From Mycobacterium sp. M26 (GTDB taxonomy: Bacteria > Actinomycetota > Actinomycetes > Mycobacteriales > Mycobacteriaceae): a stretch of DNA of 64,000 bases. Location: NCBI RefSeq assembly GCF_001494595.1, contig NZ_LN929908.1:1-64000 (forward strand), written 5' to 3'. This document shows, piece by piece, positions 37,254-48,700 of the stretch (positions within the stretch are counted from its first letter, which is position 1; every line of letters starts with the position of its first letter). Position numbers and translations under genes: made by a program. The notes under the pieces were generated by a model that had not been told where the DNA came from, made no database searches, and saw only the letters and a program-made list of their open reading frames with translations.

Positions 37254-38888
37254 ATGAGCAATGATCCCCACCATTTCTGGCTGCGAGTGGGTGCGGCAGC
37301 CGCCGGACTGGGCGCCGCACTGGCCGTCGGTGCCGGGGTCGCCTCGGCCGACAGCGCAACGGCCGACGGATCCTCGGGCGCGCCGTCGTCGAGCACCGCG
37401 CACAAGGCCAGCCGGGCAGCGAGCTCGACCGGCGCCGCGCACCGTGGCCCGGTGTCGCAGCGCCGGGTGCCGGGTCCCGCCGCGGCATCGGCCACCAGCA
37501 TTCGCAGCACGGCGTCGGTCGTGTCGGGCCGGACCGTGACCGGGCGGTCGGCGCGATCGGAACCAACTGCGGCCCCCGCCGACGAGTCGTCCACTCCGTC
37601 CACAAGCGCCTCGGCCGTCGTGGCACAGGCCGCCGAGCCGGCATTCCCCGCCGCGATCACGGCACCGGTGACGGTGCGGTCGATGGCCGGCGACGTGCTG
37701 CGCTGGTTCGGCCTGCCGCCGCTGCCCGCCACCGCACCGATCCCGGACCAGCCGGTCGGCGAGCTCATCAGCGGAGCCTGGATTGCCCTGCGCCGCCTCG
37801 AGTACCGGCTCTTCAACGACTACCCGACGGCCCAGCCGGTCATCGTCGCCAAGGATCCGCAAACCGGGGTCATCACCGGCAAGCTCAATGCCATCGACCC
37901 CGACGGCGATCAGTTGACTTACACCGTCGTCGACCCGCCCGATCACGGGTCGGTCGTGATCGCCGCCGACGGCAGCTACACCTACACCCCGCAGGCGGTG
38001 TTCGCCCATGCCGGCGGCACCGACAACTTCTCGGTCGTCGTGGGTGATGCACCCGGAAACCCTTGGCACCTGCACGGATTGCTCGACCTGCTGGGGTTGT
38101 CGAGTCCGCCGACGTATTCGGTGTCCCTCGATGTCGGCCCCGCCAACTTCGCCCCGGTGCTCAACCCGTCGGTCACCGTCTACGACACCCCCCGGATTCT
38201 GACCCGTGACGAGACGTCCCCCGACGGATCGACGCAGCGGGCGTGGATCTACTCCGATGTGCTGCGTATCGATCCGGCCGCGTCCGACGCTGACGGGGAT
38301 GCCCTGCAGGTCAGCGTGACGAACGCCGAAACAGGCCGGGCCACCCTGGTGCAGAATTCGGACGGTACGTATCTGTATGTGCCCAAGGGATTTACCCGCT
38401 ACAGCGACGGCACCTACGTCTTCAACACCGGCGCCGACACGAGTTCGTACACCGATCAGCTGAGCTTCTCGGTCTCCGACGGCCAGGGTGGAATAGCGCT
38501 GGCCCTGCAGATCATTCAGGTCAACTACCTGATCGATATGGCGTTCACCCTGCCGGCCCCGACGCTCGTGGGCGTCGGCTCCACCTACATCACCCCCACC
38601 GGGCAGAGCGTGTCCCTGGGATCCACCGTGATCCCCTTGGACGGCACCTCATTCGGGGTCGGCTTCGATGTCACCCAAGGAAAAGTCGTCGTCGGGTCGG
38701 GTCTGTCCACCAACGCCAGCGGTCAACTCGTGACCGGATTCGACTCTCCGTCGACGGCCATCCAGGTCACCGGCTCCACCAATTGGAGTGTCAACACCGC
38801 CGTCAACCTCAATACCGGTGGCACCAGCGGGGTGAGCGTCTATGCCGACTCGCGGCTGATCACCTTCTTCTACCTCGGCAAGGCCTAG
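37254..38888 (+). CDS. Secreted VCBS/Ig-like repeat protein
   Basis: A 544-residue exported protein. A signal peptide (residues 1-33, ending ASADSA) is followed by a long Ser/Thr/Ala-rich linker to about 135. Two Ig-like/VCBS units follow: GVITGKLNAIDPDGDQLTYTV..DGSYTYTP, and DADGDALQVSVTNAETG..DGTYLYVP. A C-terminal beta-rich domain (about 440-544) contains no recognised catalytic motif. The ligand or surface role is unknown. I do not recall a homologue at this place in H37Rv. A perfect CRP site suggests cAMP-dependent expression. I chose ATG 37254, not the upstream in-frame start, because it gives a clean signal peptide and leaderless promoter. Confidence 0.8.
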   Translation: MSNDPHHFWLRVGAAAAGLGAALAVGAGVASADSATADGSSGAPSSSTAHKASRAASSTGAAHRGPVSQRRVPGPAAASATSIRSTASVVSGRTVTGRSARSEPTAAPADESSTPSTSASAVVAQAAEPAFPAAITAPVTVRSMAGDVLRWFGLPPLPATAPIPDQPVGELISGAWIALRRLEYRLFNDYPTAQPVIVAKDPQTGVITGKLNAIDPDGDQLTYTVVDPPDHGSVVIAADGSYTYTPQAVFAHAGGTDNFSVVVGDAPGNPWHLHGLLDLLGLSSPPTYSVSLDVGPANFAPVLNPSVTVYDTPRILTRDETSPDGSTQRAWIYSDVLRIDPAASDADGDALQVSVTNAETGRATLVQNSDGTYLYVPKGFTRYSDGTYVFNTGADTSSYTDQLSFSVSDGQGGIALALQIIQVNYLIDMAFTLPAPTLVGVGSTYITPTGQSVSLGSTVIPLDGTSFGVGFDVTQGKVVVGSGLSTNASGQLVTGFDSPSTAIQVTGSTNWSVNTAVNLNTGGTSGVSVYADSRLITFFYLGKA

Positions 38889-38906
38889 GAGCCTGCGAAG
38901 GCAGGG

Positions 38907-39275
38907 TCACTCGACGCCCAGCGCCTCGATCGCCGCGGTCTTGGCGGTGGCGGCCGCAGGGAAGCCGGCGTAGCCGCTGGCGTGATAGATCACCTCGGCG
39001 AGTTCGTCGTCGGACAGACCGTTCTGCCGGGCGATCCGGAAATGCGCCTTGAGCTCCTCGTTGGCCCGCAGGGCGATCAGGATGCCCAGGGTTACCAGGC
39101 TGCGATCGCGCCGGCTCAGCCCGTCACGGGTCCACAGCCGGCCGAAGATGCCTTCGACGCCGATCTCCATCAGCTCGTTGGCGAATCCGTCGCCGAAGCT
39201 GACCTCGCCGTCGGGCAGCACCCCGGGCAGCATCTCGCGGAAGACCTGCAGGCCGTCCTCACGTAAGTTAGACAT
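38907..39275 (-). CDS. Carboxymuconolactone decarboxylase-family protein
   Basis: A 122-residue AhpD-like helical protein of the CMD family (RRDRSLVTLGILIALRANEELKAHFRIARQNGLSDDELAEV). The redox CxxC of AhpD is absent, so it is closer to 4-carboxymuconolactone decarboxylase-like members. No aromatic-degradation genes are nearby and the substrate is unknown. The ribosome site GGGAAAG precedes the ATG by 8 bases. It converges on the VCBS gene. Confidence 0.8.
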   Translation of the reverse strand: MSNLREDGLQVFREMLPGVLPDGEVSFGDGFANELMEIGVEGIFGRLWTRDGLSRRDRSLVTLGILIALRANEELKAHFRIARQNGLSDDELAEVIYHASGYAGFPAAATAKTAAIEALGVE

Positions 39276-39299
39276 ACGAACTACTTTCCCACACCGGGC

Positions 39300-41096
39300 T
39301 CAGCGCTGGGGTGCGAGATAGCCCACTGGGCCCGATGCCAGGCACAGCGACAGCGCCGACGTCGCGGCCCGCACCGTGATCGCGTCACCGGCCCCCGACA
39401 GCCGCACGAACACCCGGTTCAGGCCCGGATGCACCGTCACCTTGGTCTCCGGGCCCTCCGACAGCTTCATCATCATCGAGCCGTCGCTGTTGGCCAGGTA
39501 GTTGATCTCGGCGGTCCACTCGGCAGGCAACATCGGCCCGTCCAACGGCATGCGCACCGGGCTGTCCGGTTGGACCAGGTATCCGCACCCGGGCGTGGGT
39601 CCCGGCACGATCGTGCGCACCCAGGTCACATTGGCGTCCACCACCCGGCCGCTGGTATCCAGCATCCGCAATTGTGTTGTGTATCCGGCGAATTCGGGGC
39701 GGTCCGCAAGCAGGGCGAACATGTGGCTGGCCAGGTTCTCCGGGTAGGCGACGCGCTGCAGCACCAGTGGATCGACCTCCTGGTCCAGCATGGGCGCCGG
39801 CGATGACGCCCTGGCCTCGGAAAGCCCGCTGATGGCGTTGCGCACATAGGGCTGCGCCGGATTGTCCTTCCAGCTGGTCAGGAACGTCGAGGTCGAGTAC
39901 AGGCTGCTGGCCACGAACGCCACGGTCACTCCGGCCACCACCACGGTGCGGGCCCGCGACGCGTCGAGCCACGCCGAAGACGGCCGGTTGGGTGCGCACA
40001 ACCCCACGGCGGCCAGCAGTGCCAGAACCACCACCAGGTCCGGGAAGTAGCGCAGGGTCTGGGCCAGCTCCAGCGCGGTGAACTTCGACGAGCGCATCAG
40101 ATAGATGGGGATCTGGCAGGCCACCGCATACGCCAGCGCCACCAGCCACACCGGGCCGATGCGCTGCTTGCGGGCCAGGGTCACCGCGATCACCGCAGCG
40201 AGGGCCACCCAGCCCAGGACCATCACCCCGACCGGCGGCACCCCCCACGGCGAGGCGGGCGCCCACCGCTGCCACTGCCAGGGCCCACCGGCCAGTCCGG
40301 GCACGATGCCGTGAGTGAACGAGCGGCGCAACAGATCCCACGTCATCGCCAGATCCGAACTCCACCGTTGCTGGTCGACGACCACCAGGTAGACGCCGAT
40401 CCAGGCGGCCGTGAGCGCCAGCGCCGGCACCCACAACCGCATCCCGGTGCGCCACACCGTGCGCACTGCTGCCCGATCGCCCTGCACGTGCAGGAGCAGT
40501 GCCGCCACCGTGAACGCCACGAACGGGATCACCGCGGCTTTCTCGAAGAACATCAGCCCGCCGAAGAACACCAGCAGCCCGGTGACCGCATACCGTCGAT
40601 TCCCGGTGCGCACCAACAGGATTGCATCGGCGCACACCCACGCCAGCGCCGCCAGCATGGGCAGCGAGTTCAGTGCGGCCGCCCACCAGGCGAAGCCCGG
40701 CACTCCCAGCGGGGTGAACAGCGCGAAGGTCAAGGGAATCAACAACACCGGGCGCCAGCCGAGGATCACGTGCAGCGCGCGCAACAGCGCCAGCGAGGCC
40801 AGCACCTGCAGCACCACCAGGCTCACCGCCGGCCAGGTCCAGACCAGCGGGGCCAGCCGGGTGATCACCCCGGCGACCAGGAACGCCCCGGGCATGACGT
40901 GACCGTCGTGGTCGTCGAAGAGGTACGACGGCGACAACAGGCCCTGTGTTCCGGCCCGGCCCACCAGGATCAGGTCATCCCAGTAGAAGAAACCCCCGAA
41001 GGCCAGCACCGCGCGCACTACCAGCTGCACCGCGATCAGGACGACGGCTGCCACCGCGACCGGTGACACGCGCGCCACCCGAGCCGGAACTGCCAT
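39300..41096 (-). CDS. Polytopic membrane protein, GT-C-like (Rv3635 type)
   Basis: A 598-residue protein with about ten or more membrane helices and a C-terminal extracytoplasmic domain (about 430-598). The first loop contains GGFFYWDDLILVGR, whose acidic pair resembles the catalytic loop of GT-C glycosyltransferases that use polyprenyl-phosphate sugars. The acceptor is unknown. I chose the ATG opening MAVPARVAR: TACAGT lies 7 bases upstream, and longer starts overlap galE1. Confidence 0.82.
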   Translation of the reverse strand: MAVPARVARVSPVAVAAVVLIAVQLVVRAVLAFGGFFYWDDLILVGRAGTQGLLSPSYLFDDHDGHVMPGAFLVAGVITRLAPLVWTWPAVSLVVLQVLASLALLRALHVILGWRPVLLIPLTFALFTPLGVPGFAWWAAALNSLPMLAALAWVCADAILLVRTGNRRYAVTGLLVFFGGLMFFEKAAVIPFVAFTVAALLLHVQGDRAAVRTVWRTGMRLWVPALALTAAWIGVYLVVVDQQRWSSDLAMTWDLLRRSFTHGIVPGLAGGPWQWQRWAPASPWGVPPVGVMVLGWVALAAVIAVTLARKQRIGPVWLVALAYAVACQIPIYLMRSSKFTALELAQTLRYFPDLVVVLALLAAVGLCAPNRPSSAWLDASRARTVVVAGVTVAFVASSLYSTSTFLTSWKDNPAQPYVRNAISGLSEARASSPAPMLDQEVDPLVLQRVAYPENLASHMFALLADRPEFAGYTTQLRMLDTSGRVVDANVTWVRTIVPGPTPGCGYLVQPDSPVRMPLDGPMLPAEWTAEINYLANSDGSMMMKLSEGPETKVTVHPGLNRVFVRLSGAGDAITVRAATSALSLCLASGPVGYLAPQR

Positions 41097-41103
41097 CGCC
41101 TCG

Positions 41104-41126
41104 ACTGTACGGGCTCTCGGTAGGGT
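41104..41126. promoter_or_regulatory. Back-to-back -10 boxes of two leaderless genes
   Basis: The 37-base gap between divergent starts holds TACAGT on the minus strand (41109-41104) for the Rv3635-type gene and TAGGGT on the plus strand (41121-41126) for galE1. Each is 7 bases from its ATG. The two polymerases would collide, so the genes probably compete. Confidence 0.55.
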
Positions 41127-41133
41127 GGCATGA

Positions 41134-42403
<1,270 letters not shown>

Positions 42404-42407
<4 letters not shown>

Positions 42408-43117
42408 CGGCGCATCCTTCCGCGCAGGAACCCGTCGAAGACGATGTTCACCCCGTTGAGCAGCGGCTGGCCCTTGGACAGCGAGTACTCGGTGTAGAGG
42501 ATCTCCACGGGCTCCTCGGCCACCCGCCAGTTGTTCTCCACGATGAGCTTGACGAACTCGCTGGCGTGGCTCATCCCACTCATGGTCAGCGTGAGGTTGT
42601 CGGCCACCGTCTTGTTGAACACCCGCAGGCCGTTGTGGGCGTCGGTGAGGCCGAGCCGGTGACTGCTCGGGCTCAGGGCCGCCGCGGTGCGCAGGATCAG
42701 CTTCTTCAGCGGCGGGGTGTGGCTGACGGTCGTGCCGGAGAACCGGGTGCCGACGACGATGTCGACGTCGCCCTTGGCCAGCCGATCGATCATCGCCAGC
42801 ACGTCCTTCACCCGGTGCTGGCCGTCGGCGTCGAAGGTCACGAACACCTCGGCGCCGGGCTGGCTGCGGGCATACTCGACGCCGGTCTGAATGGCCGCCC
42901 CCTGGCCGAGGTTCACCGGGTGACGCACCACGTGGGCGCCGGAGCGCAGCGCGATCTCGGAGGTGTCGTCCCGGCTCCCGTCGTCGACGCATACCACGTG
43001 AGCGAAGGTCTGGCGCAGGTCGCTGATGACGTCGCCGATGACCTTCGCTTCGTTGTACGCGGGGACGATGATCCAGGCGTCGGGGTGGGCCGTGGTGTCG
43101 ATGCCCACAACGTACAC
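42404..43117 (-). CDS. Family 2 glycosyltransferase (Rv3631 type)
   Basis: A 237-residue GT-A enzyme of the DPM1/GtrB type. The nucleotide site is IIVPAYNE, the metal motif DADGQH, and the acceptor region contains LTDAHNGLRVF. It probably moves a sugar from UDP or GDP to polyprenyl phosphate on the cytosolic face. It is the fourth gene of the minus-strand operon, 16 bases after the flippase-like gene, and is coupled to DUF2304. The start is GTG. Confidence 0.87.
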
Positions 43118-43133
43118 GCTGATCCTGGCCGTT

Positions 43134-44414
43134 TCAGTGTCCGGCGCGGGCCAGTGCGAACAGGTGGACGGCGATGCCCACGAGCGGGCCGCACAGCAGC
43201 GCGACCACGGTGCGCTCCTCCAGGGCCAGCGGCAACGTCAGCAGCAGACCCGAGGCCACCGTGGCCCCGACCCAGCCGATCGAGTACGCCCGATGCTGGG
43301 CGGCGGCGACGGTGGCCGCACCGGTCAGGGTCAGCAGGGCGATGGCCACCGCGCCCGCGGTCAGCCAGCCCAGCAGTGCCCCGCCCGGGGTGTACTCGTC
43401 ACCGAAGGCCACCCGGATCAGCCAGGGCCCGGCCAGCCAGGCCGCTAGCACCCCGACCGTGCCCAGGGCGAGCACCACCGCGGCCGGGGCGATCAGCGCC
43501 TTCAGCCGATGACCGCGATGGTCGACGAAATGGGCGATCAGGTTGCCCTGCATCGCGGTCAGCGGCACCAGCAGGGGAGCGCGGGTCAGCGTCACCGCCA
43601 GGATCACCACCCCGCCTGCCGCGCCCAGCTCACCGGAGGTGGCCTTGAGCAGCACCGGAAAGCCCATCACCAGGACGGCGCTGGCACCGGCCGCGGCGAT
43701 CGAGTGCGCCGCACCGCGCAGGAAGGTCGACGTGCCGCCCGGGGTGCGCAGGGCCGCGGCCGCGCGCGCGGTCGGGGAGACCAGCAACAGCAGCAGCCAC
43801 CCGACCGCGCCGCCGACGGTGGCCCAGAGGAATCCGACCAGACCCCAGCCCAGCAGGAACGTCGCACCGGCCACCAGCACGCGGATCACGGCGTCGGCCA
43901 CCATCAGGCCGCCGTACTGGCCCCACTGCCCGATCCCGGCCAGCAGCCCGAGCAGCGTGGCGTGCAGGCAGAAGCCGGCCAGGCCGGCAGACAGCAGCGC
44001 CACCGACAGCGGGCGGGCCTCGCTGAACACGTGCGGTGCCCACAGCGGTGAGGTCGCGGCCATCACGACGGCACCGGCCACACCCAGGCCGGCGCTGACC
44101 CGCATCGGGTGGGTGCGCGGCCCGTCGGCGACCTCGAGGTAGGCGGTGGTGCGTACCTCCCGGGTGGCCTCCTGCAGCAGCCCGTAGGCCACACCGCCGA
44201 CCAGACCGAACGCCCCCCAGAACACGCCGAACACCGAGAAGCCCGCCGGGTCGAGGGCGCGGGCGGCCAGGTACAGCACGGCGTACCCGCACACCGCGGA
44301 GATCGCGGTGGCCACCCCGACCTTGGCGACGCTGCCACGGCTGATCGCCGCGCCCCGGACCTGATCGGGCCCGGTGGCGCTCAGCGCGTCGAAGGAAGCG
44401 CCCGCGTCGGTCAC
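43134..44414 (-). CDS. Polysaccharide-flippase-like membrane protein (Rv3630 type)
   Basis: A 426-residue protein with about twelve helices spread evenly, resembling Wzx/MurJ-superfamily exporters (FGVFWGAFGLVGGVAYGLLQEATREVR at the second helix pair). Such proteins flip lipid-linked molecules across the membrane. The cargo is unknown. Its GTG overlaps the stop of the M1 peptidase in GTGA, so it is coupled to the polymer-synthesis genes upstream. A homologue exists in H37Rv, but I do not recall the two upstream genes there. Confidence 0.8.
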   Translation of the reverse strand: MTDAGASFDALSATGPDQVRGAAISRGSVAKVGVATAISAVCGYAVLYLAARALDPAGFSVFGVFWGAFGLVGGVAYGLLQEATREVRTTAYLEVADGPRTHPMRVSAGLGVAGAVVMAATSPLWAPHVFSEARPLSVALLSAGLAGFCLHATLLGLLAGIGQWGQYGGLMVADAVIRVLVAGATFLLGWGLVGFLWATVGGAVGWLLLLLVSPTARAAAALRTPGGTSTFLRGAAHSIAAAGASAVLVMGFPVLLKATSGELGAAGGVVILAVTLTRAPLLVPLTAMQGNLIAHFVDHRGHRLKALIAPAAVVLALGTVGVLAAWLAGPWLIRVAFGDEYTPGGALLGWLTAGAVAIALLTLTGAATVAAAQHRAYSIGWVGATVASGLLLTLPLALEERTVVALLCGPLVGIAVHLFALARAGH

Positions 44415-45751
44415 AACGGCGGCACTTCGGTGGAGAACAGCCAGGCGTTCCACAGCGGCCGCAGTGACACCTCGGCGTAGTTGGCGGCCAGGCCGGTGAA
44501 GTCGTCGGTGACCACGGTGCTGTGCCGGTAGCGGGCCGTCCAATCCCGCAGCAGCGCAAAGAACTTCTCGTCACCGATGGTGGCCCGCAGCACGTGCAGG
44601 GTCAGTGCGCCGCGCTTGTAAACGCGGTCGTCGAACATGTCGCGTGGGCCGGGGTCGGCCAGCAGCAGGTTCTGTGGTGAGGCGACGAGCTTCTGGTGGT
44701 AGTGCCGCGCCCACTGGTCTGCGGTCTGGCCGCCGGAGTTCTCCGACCACAACCATTCGGCGTAGCAGGCGAATCCCTCGTGCAGCCAGATATCGCGCCA
44801 GCGGCGCGCGGTCACACTGTTGCCGAACCACTGATGAGCCAGCTCGTGGGCGATCAACCGTTCCGAGCTCCGAGAACCATCGCAGTGGTTGGCCCCGAAG
44901 ATCGAAATGCCCTGGGCTTCAAGGGGTATTTCCAGATCATCGTCGGTGACGACGACGGTGTAGCCGTTGGACAGCGGGTAGGGCCCGAACAGCTTGACGA
45001 ACAGCTTCATCATCTGCGGTTGACGGCCGAAGTCGTGATCAAAGGTGTCCTGCAGCCGGTCGGGCAGCACGGCCTGCATCGGCACGGGCGCCTTGGGCAG
45101 CTTGTGGGCGCCGTACATCCCGATCTGCAGCGTCACCAGATAGGTCGACGTCGGCTCGGGCTGCTCGTAGGTCCACACGGTGTGGGCCGCGCGCACCCGC
45201 CGTGACACCAGCTCGCCGTTGGCCACTGCGCGGTAGGGACTGTCGGTGCTGATCTGGATGCGGTAGCTGGCCTTGGCGCTGGGGTGGTCGTCACAGGGAA
45301 ACCAGGAGGCGGCGCCATTGGGCTGCCCGGCCACCAGCACCCCATTGGTCAGCTCCTCGAAACCGACCTCGCCCCAATAGCTTCGGATCGGCCGCGGCGA
45401 TCCGCCGTAGCGCACCTCGATCGACATTGCCGCGCCCGCGGGCAGGGCGGTGCCCAGTGTGATGTGCAGCTTGCCACCTGAGGTGCGGAAGTTCGCCGGC
45501 CGGCGTCCGTTGACTGCCACCTTGGTCACCGACAGCGCATCGGACAGATCGAGGGTGAAGGTCTTCAACGACGCCAGTGTCGCGGCGGTGATGGTGGCCG
45601 TCCCGGTGAGCCGGTTGATCGCGACCTTGTATTCCAGATCCAGTTCGTAGCGCGACACCCGGTAACCGAAGTTCCCGTTGCCGGGCAGATACGGATCGAT
45701 CACCGGCGTACCACCACTTTTCTTGGCGGCCTTCTTGACGGGTCGTTTCAT
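44411..45751 (-). CDS. M1-family metallopeptidase (short form)
   Basis: A 446-residue zinc aminopeptidase-like enzyme with HELAHQWFGN, 18 residues, then Glu in LHEGFACYAEW (HExxH-x18-E). The substrate-binding GxMEN motif is altered to LEAQGISIFG, keeping the Glu. It lacks the long C-terminal domain of PepN and has no signal peptide, so it should be cytosolic. Its start is Lys-rich (MKRPVKKAAKKSGG). It is coupled to the Pls-like synthetase by ATGA and to the flippase by GTGA. I recall a polymer-degrading M1-type peptidase near pls in Streptomyces. A similar trimming role is inference. Confidence 0.85.
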   Translation of the reverse strand: MKRPVKKAAKKSGGTPVIDPYLPGNGNFGYRVSRYELDLEYKVAINRLTGTATITAATLASLKTFTLDLSDALSVTKVAVNGRRPANFRTSGGKLHITLGTALPAGAAMSIEVRYGGSPRPIRSYWGEVGFEELTNGVLVAGQPNGAASWFPCDDHPSAKASYRIQISTDSPYRAVANGELVSRRVRAAHTVWTYEQPEPTSTYLVTLQIGMYGAHKLPKAPVPMQAVLPDRLQDTFDHDFGRQPQMMKLFVKLFGPYPLSNGYTVVVTDDDLEIPLEAQGISIFGANHCDGSRSSERLIAHELAHQWFGNSVTARRWRDIWLHEGFACYAEWLWSENSGGQTADQWARHYHQKLVASPQNLLLADPGPRDMFDDRVYKRGALTLHVLRATIGDEKFFALLRDWTARYRHSTVVTDDFTGLAANYAEVSLRPLWNAWLFSTEVPPL

Positions 45752-48700
45752 GCCGCCGCACCCTCGGGGCGCCGCTCACGTGACTTCTTGCGGGAAACCA
45801 CCCACGGCGCAATGGGATTGCCTTGCCAACGCGTCGACGGCGGCACCTCGTCGCCGCGCATCACCAGCGATGCCGGGCCCACGGTCGCCCCCGCGCCCAG
45901 CTTGGCGGCGGGCAGGGCCACGCAGTGCGGCCCGAGGGTCGCCCCGTCTTCGAGGATCACGGTGTCCATCCGCATGATCCGGTCGTGGAACAGATGTGTC
46001 TGCACCACGCAGCCCCGGTTGACGGTACTGCCGCGCTGCAGGGTGACCAGGTCTGCCTCGGGCAGCCAATAGGTTTCGCACCACACCCCGCGGCCGATCT
46101 TCGCACCGAGTGCGCGCAGCCACAGGTTCATCACCGGTGTTCCGCTGGCGGCGCGGGCGAACCACGGCGCGGCCACCGTTTCGACAAAGGTGTCCGACAC
46201 CTCGTTGCGCCACACGAACGACGACCACAGCGGGTACTCCACCGCCCGGATTCGGCCCACTACAAGCCATTTGGCGGCCACCGCGGCGCCGCCGGCCACC
46301 GCGCCGGCCACCAGCAGCAGCACCCCGCTGGCCAGTGCGGCCCAGCCGTAGCCGAATCGCAGTGCCAGCGCCTGCAGGCTCACCAGCATCGCCACCCCGA
46401 TCGCGAAAGTCACGATCACCGGGAACAGCCGGCAGGTCTCGACGGCCGACCGCATGATCTTCAGCCGCAGCGACGGCTGATAGGTCAGTGCGGAGTCGGC
46501 TTCGTCGGCGTGCCTGCGCAGCCGGATCGGCGGGCTGCCCAGCCACGACGATCCGGCCTTGGCCTTGTGCGGGGCGGCGGACAGCACCGCGACCAGACCG
46601 TCGTCGGGAACCCGCCGGCCCGGCTGGGTGATGCCGGAGTTGCCCAGGAACGCGCGCTTGCCGACGGTGGCCTTGGCGGCGTGGATCCAGCCGCCGCCGA
46701 GCTCGTAGGAGGCCACCATGGTGTCGTCGGCCAGGAACGCCCCGTCCTCGATGACGGTGAATTTCGGGGTCAGCAGCGCGGTCGAAATCTCGGTATTGCG
46801 GCCCACTTTCGCCCCCAGCAGCCGCAGCCACCACGGGGTGAGCAGGCTGGCGTAGATCGGGAACAGATAGTTGCGGGCGGCGTCCATCAGCCGTTCGGTG
46901 GCCCACAGCTGCCAGCCGATCCGGCTGCGCACCGGGTGGTAACCCTCGCGCAGGCCCAGGGCGAGCACCCGCACCAGCACCACGGTCAGCAGCGCGTAGA
47001 CGGCCATCGCCACCAGCGCGGCCACCGGAATCCACGGTGCGGCAACCACAATCGCGTCCCGCAGCGTCGCGGTGTGCCGGGCCACCCAGGCCGGTACCGC
47101 CAGTCCCGCGGCCAGCGCGACCAGGGGCAGCGCTCCGAGCAGGATCGAGGTCATGCCGTAAATGGCCACCCACTGCGCGGCCCGCGGCGGGCGGTACTGC
47201 GGCCAGGGATGGCGGGCCTTGCCGGACTTCACCGCCGGGGAGCCCTTCCAGTACTGGCCGTTCTTGACCTTGCCGACCACCCCCGAGCCCGGCGCGACGT
47301 CGGCGTCCTTACCCACCACCGCACCGGGGAACAGGGTGGTGCGTGCCCCGATCGTCGCGTCGTTACCCACCGTGATCGGCCCGACGTGGAACAGGTCGCC
47401 GTCGATCCAGTGCCCGGTCAGATCCACCTCCGGTTCGATCGAGCAGCGGTGACCGAGCTTGAGCATGCCGGTCACCGGTGGCGCCGAATGCAGATCCACG
47501 CCTTTGCCGACGGTGTTACCCAACGCGCGGGCGTAGTACACCAGCCACGGCGCCCCAGCCAGGTTCTCCGCCCCGCTGGCGTCGGCCAATCGCTCGGCCA
47601 GCCACACCCGCAGGTGCTCGGAGCCGCCGCGGCGGTAGGTGCCGGGCTGCAGACCGGACAGCAGCATGCGGGCGCCCAGCACCGCGATCCCCATCCGCCC
47701 GATCGGCGTGATGAACAGTACGAAACCGATCGCCACCAGCCACCAGTTCAGTGGGGTCAGCCAGGGCAGCGGGTGCACGGCTGCGGCGATGTTGTTGATC
47801 AGGGCCAGCCAGGTCAGCCACTGCAGTCCGGTCAGGGTGGCCAGCGGTACCGACAGCAGGACCTGGGCGGTCTGCGTGCTGACCGGGGTGGGCTTGACGT
47901 CGCGGGGTGTCACCGCCGCCGCGGGTGCCTGCTCGTCGAGGAACTCGGCCAGCGACCCCAGCCGCGGATGGTCGTAGAGCTGCGCGACGGTCAGCTGCGG
48001 GAAGCGGTCGCGCAGCGCGGCCACCAGCTGGGCCGCCGACAGCGATCCGCCGCCGAGGGCGAAGAAGTCGGCCTCCGGCCCGTCGACCACCGCACCGAGT
48101 ACGTCGCGCCACAGCCCGGCCAGCCAGCCCATGGTGCCGCCGAGATCCGGTTCGGACTCCTGGTAGCCGGGCGGCGGCCAGGGCAGCGCGTCGCGGTCGA
48201 CCTTGCCGGAGGTGCGGGTGGGCAGCTCGTCGACGAGCACCAGCCGCGGCACCAGGGCGGCGGGCAGGTTCTCGGCGAGGTGCGCCCGGGCGGCGGCCAG
48301 GTCGAAGTCCGGGTTGGTGCTCGCGATGTAGCCGACCAGCATCGGGGTGCCGCTGGCGGTGCGCCGTACCGCGGCCGCGCCGCCGCTGACACCGGGCAGG
48401 TGCACCAGCGCGGAGTCCACCTCGCCGAGTTCGATACGCCGGCCACCCACCTTGACCTGGTCGTCGGCGCGGCCCTGGAAGTACAGGCCGTCGGCCTCCA
48501 GCCGGACCAGATCGCCGCTGCGGTAGGCCCGGGCCCAGCCCAGCGACTCCATCGGGGCGTACTTCTCGGCGTCCTTCTCGGGATCGAGGTAGCGGGCCAG
48601 CCCGACACCGCCGATCACCAGCTCACCGACCCCGCCGAGGGGAACCGGGTTGCCCTCGGCGTCCACCACCGCCAGATCCCAGCCCGGCAGCGGCTTGCCG

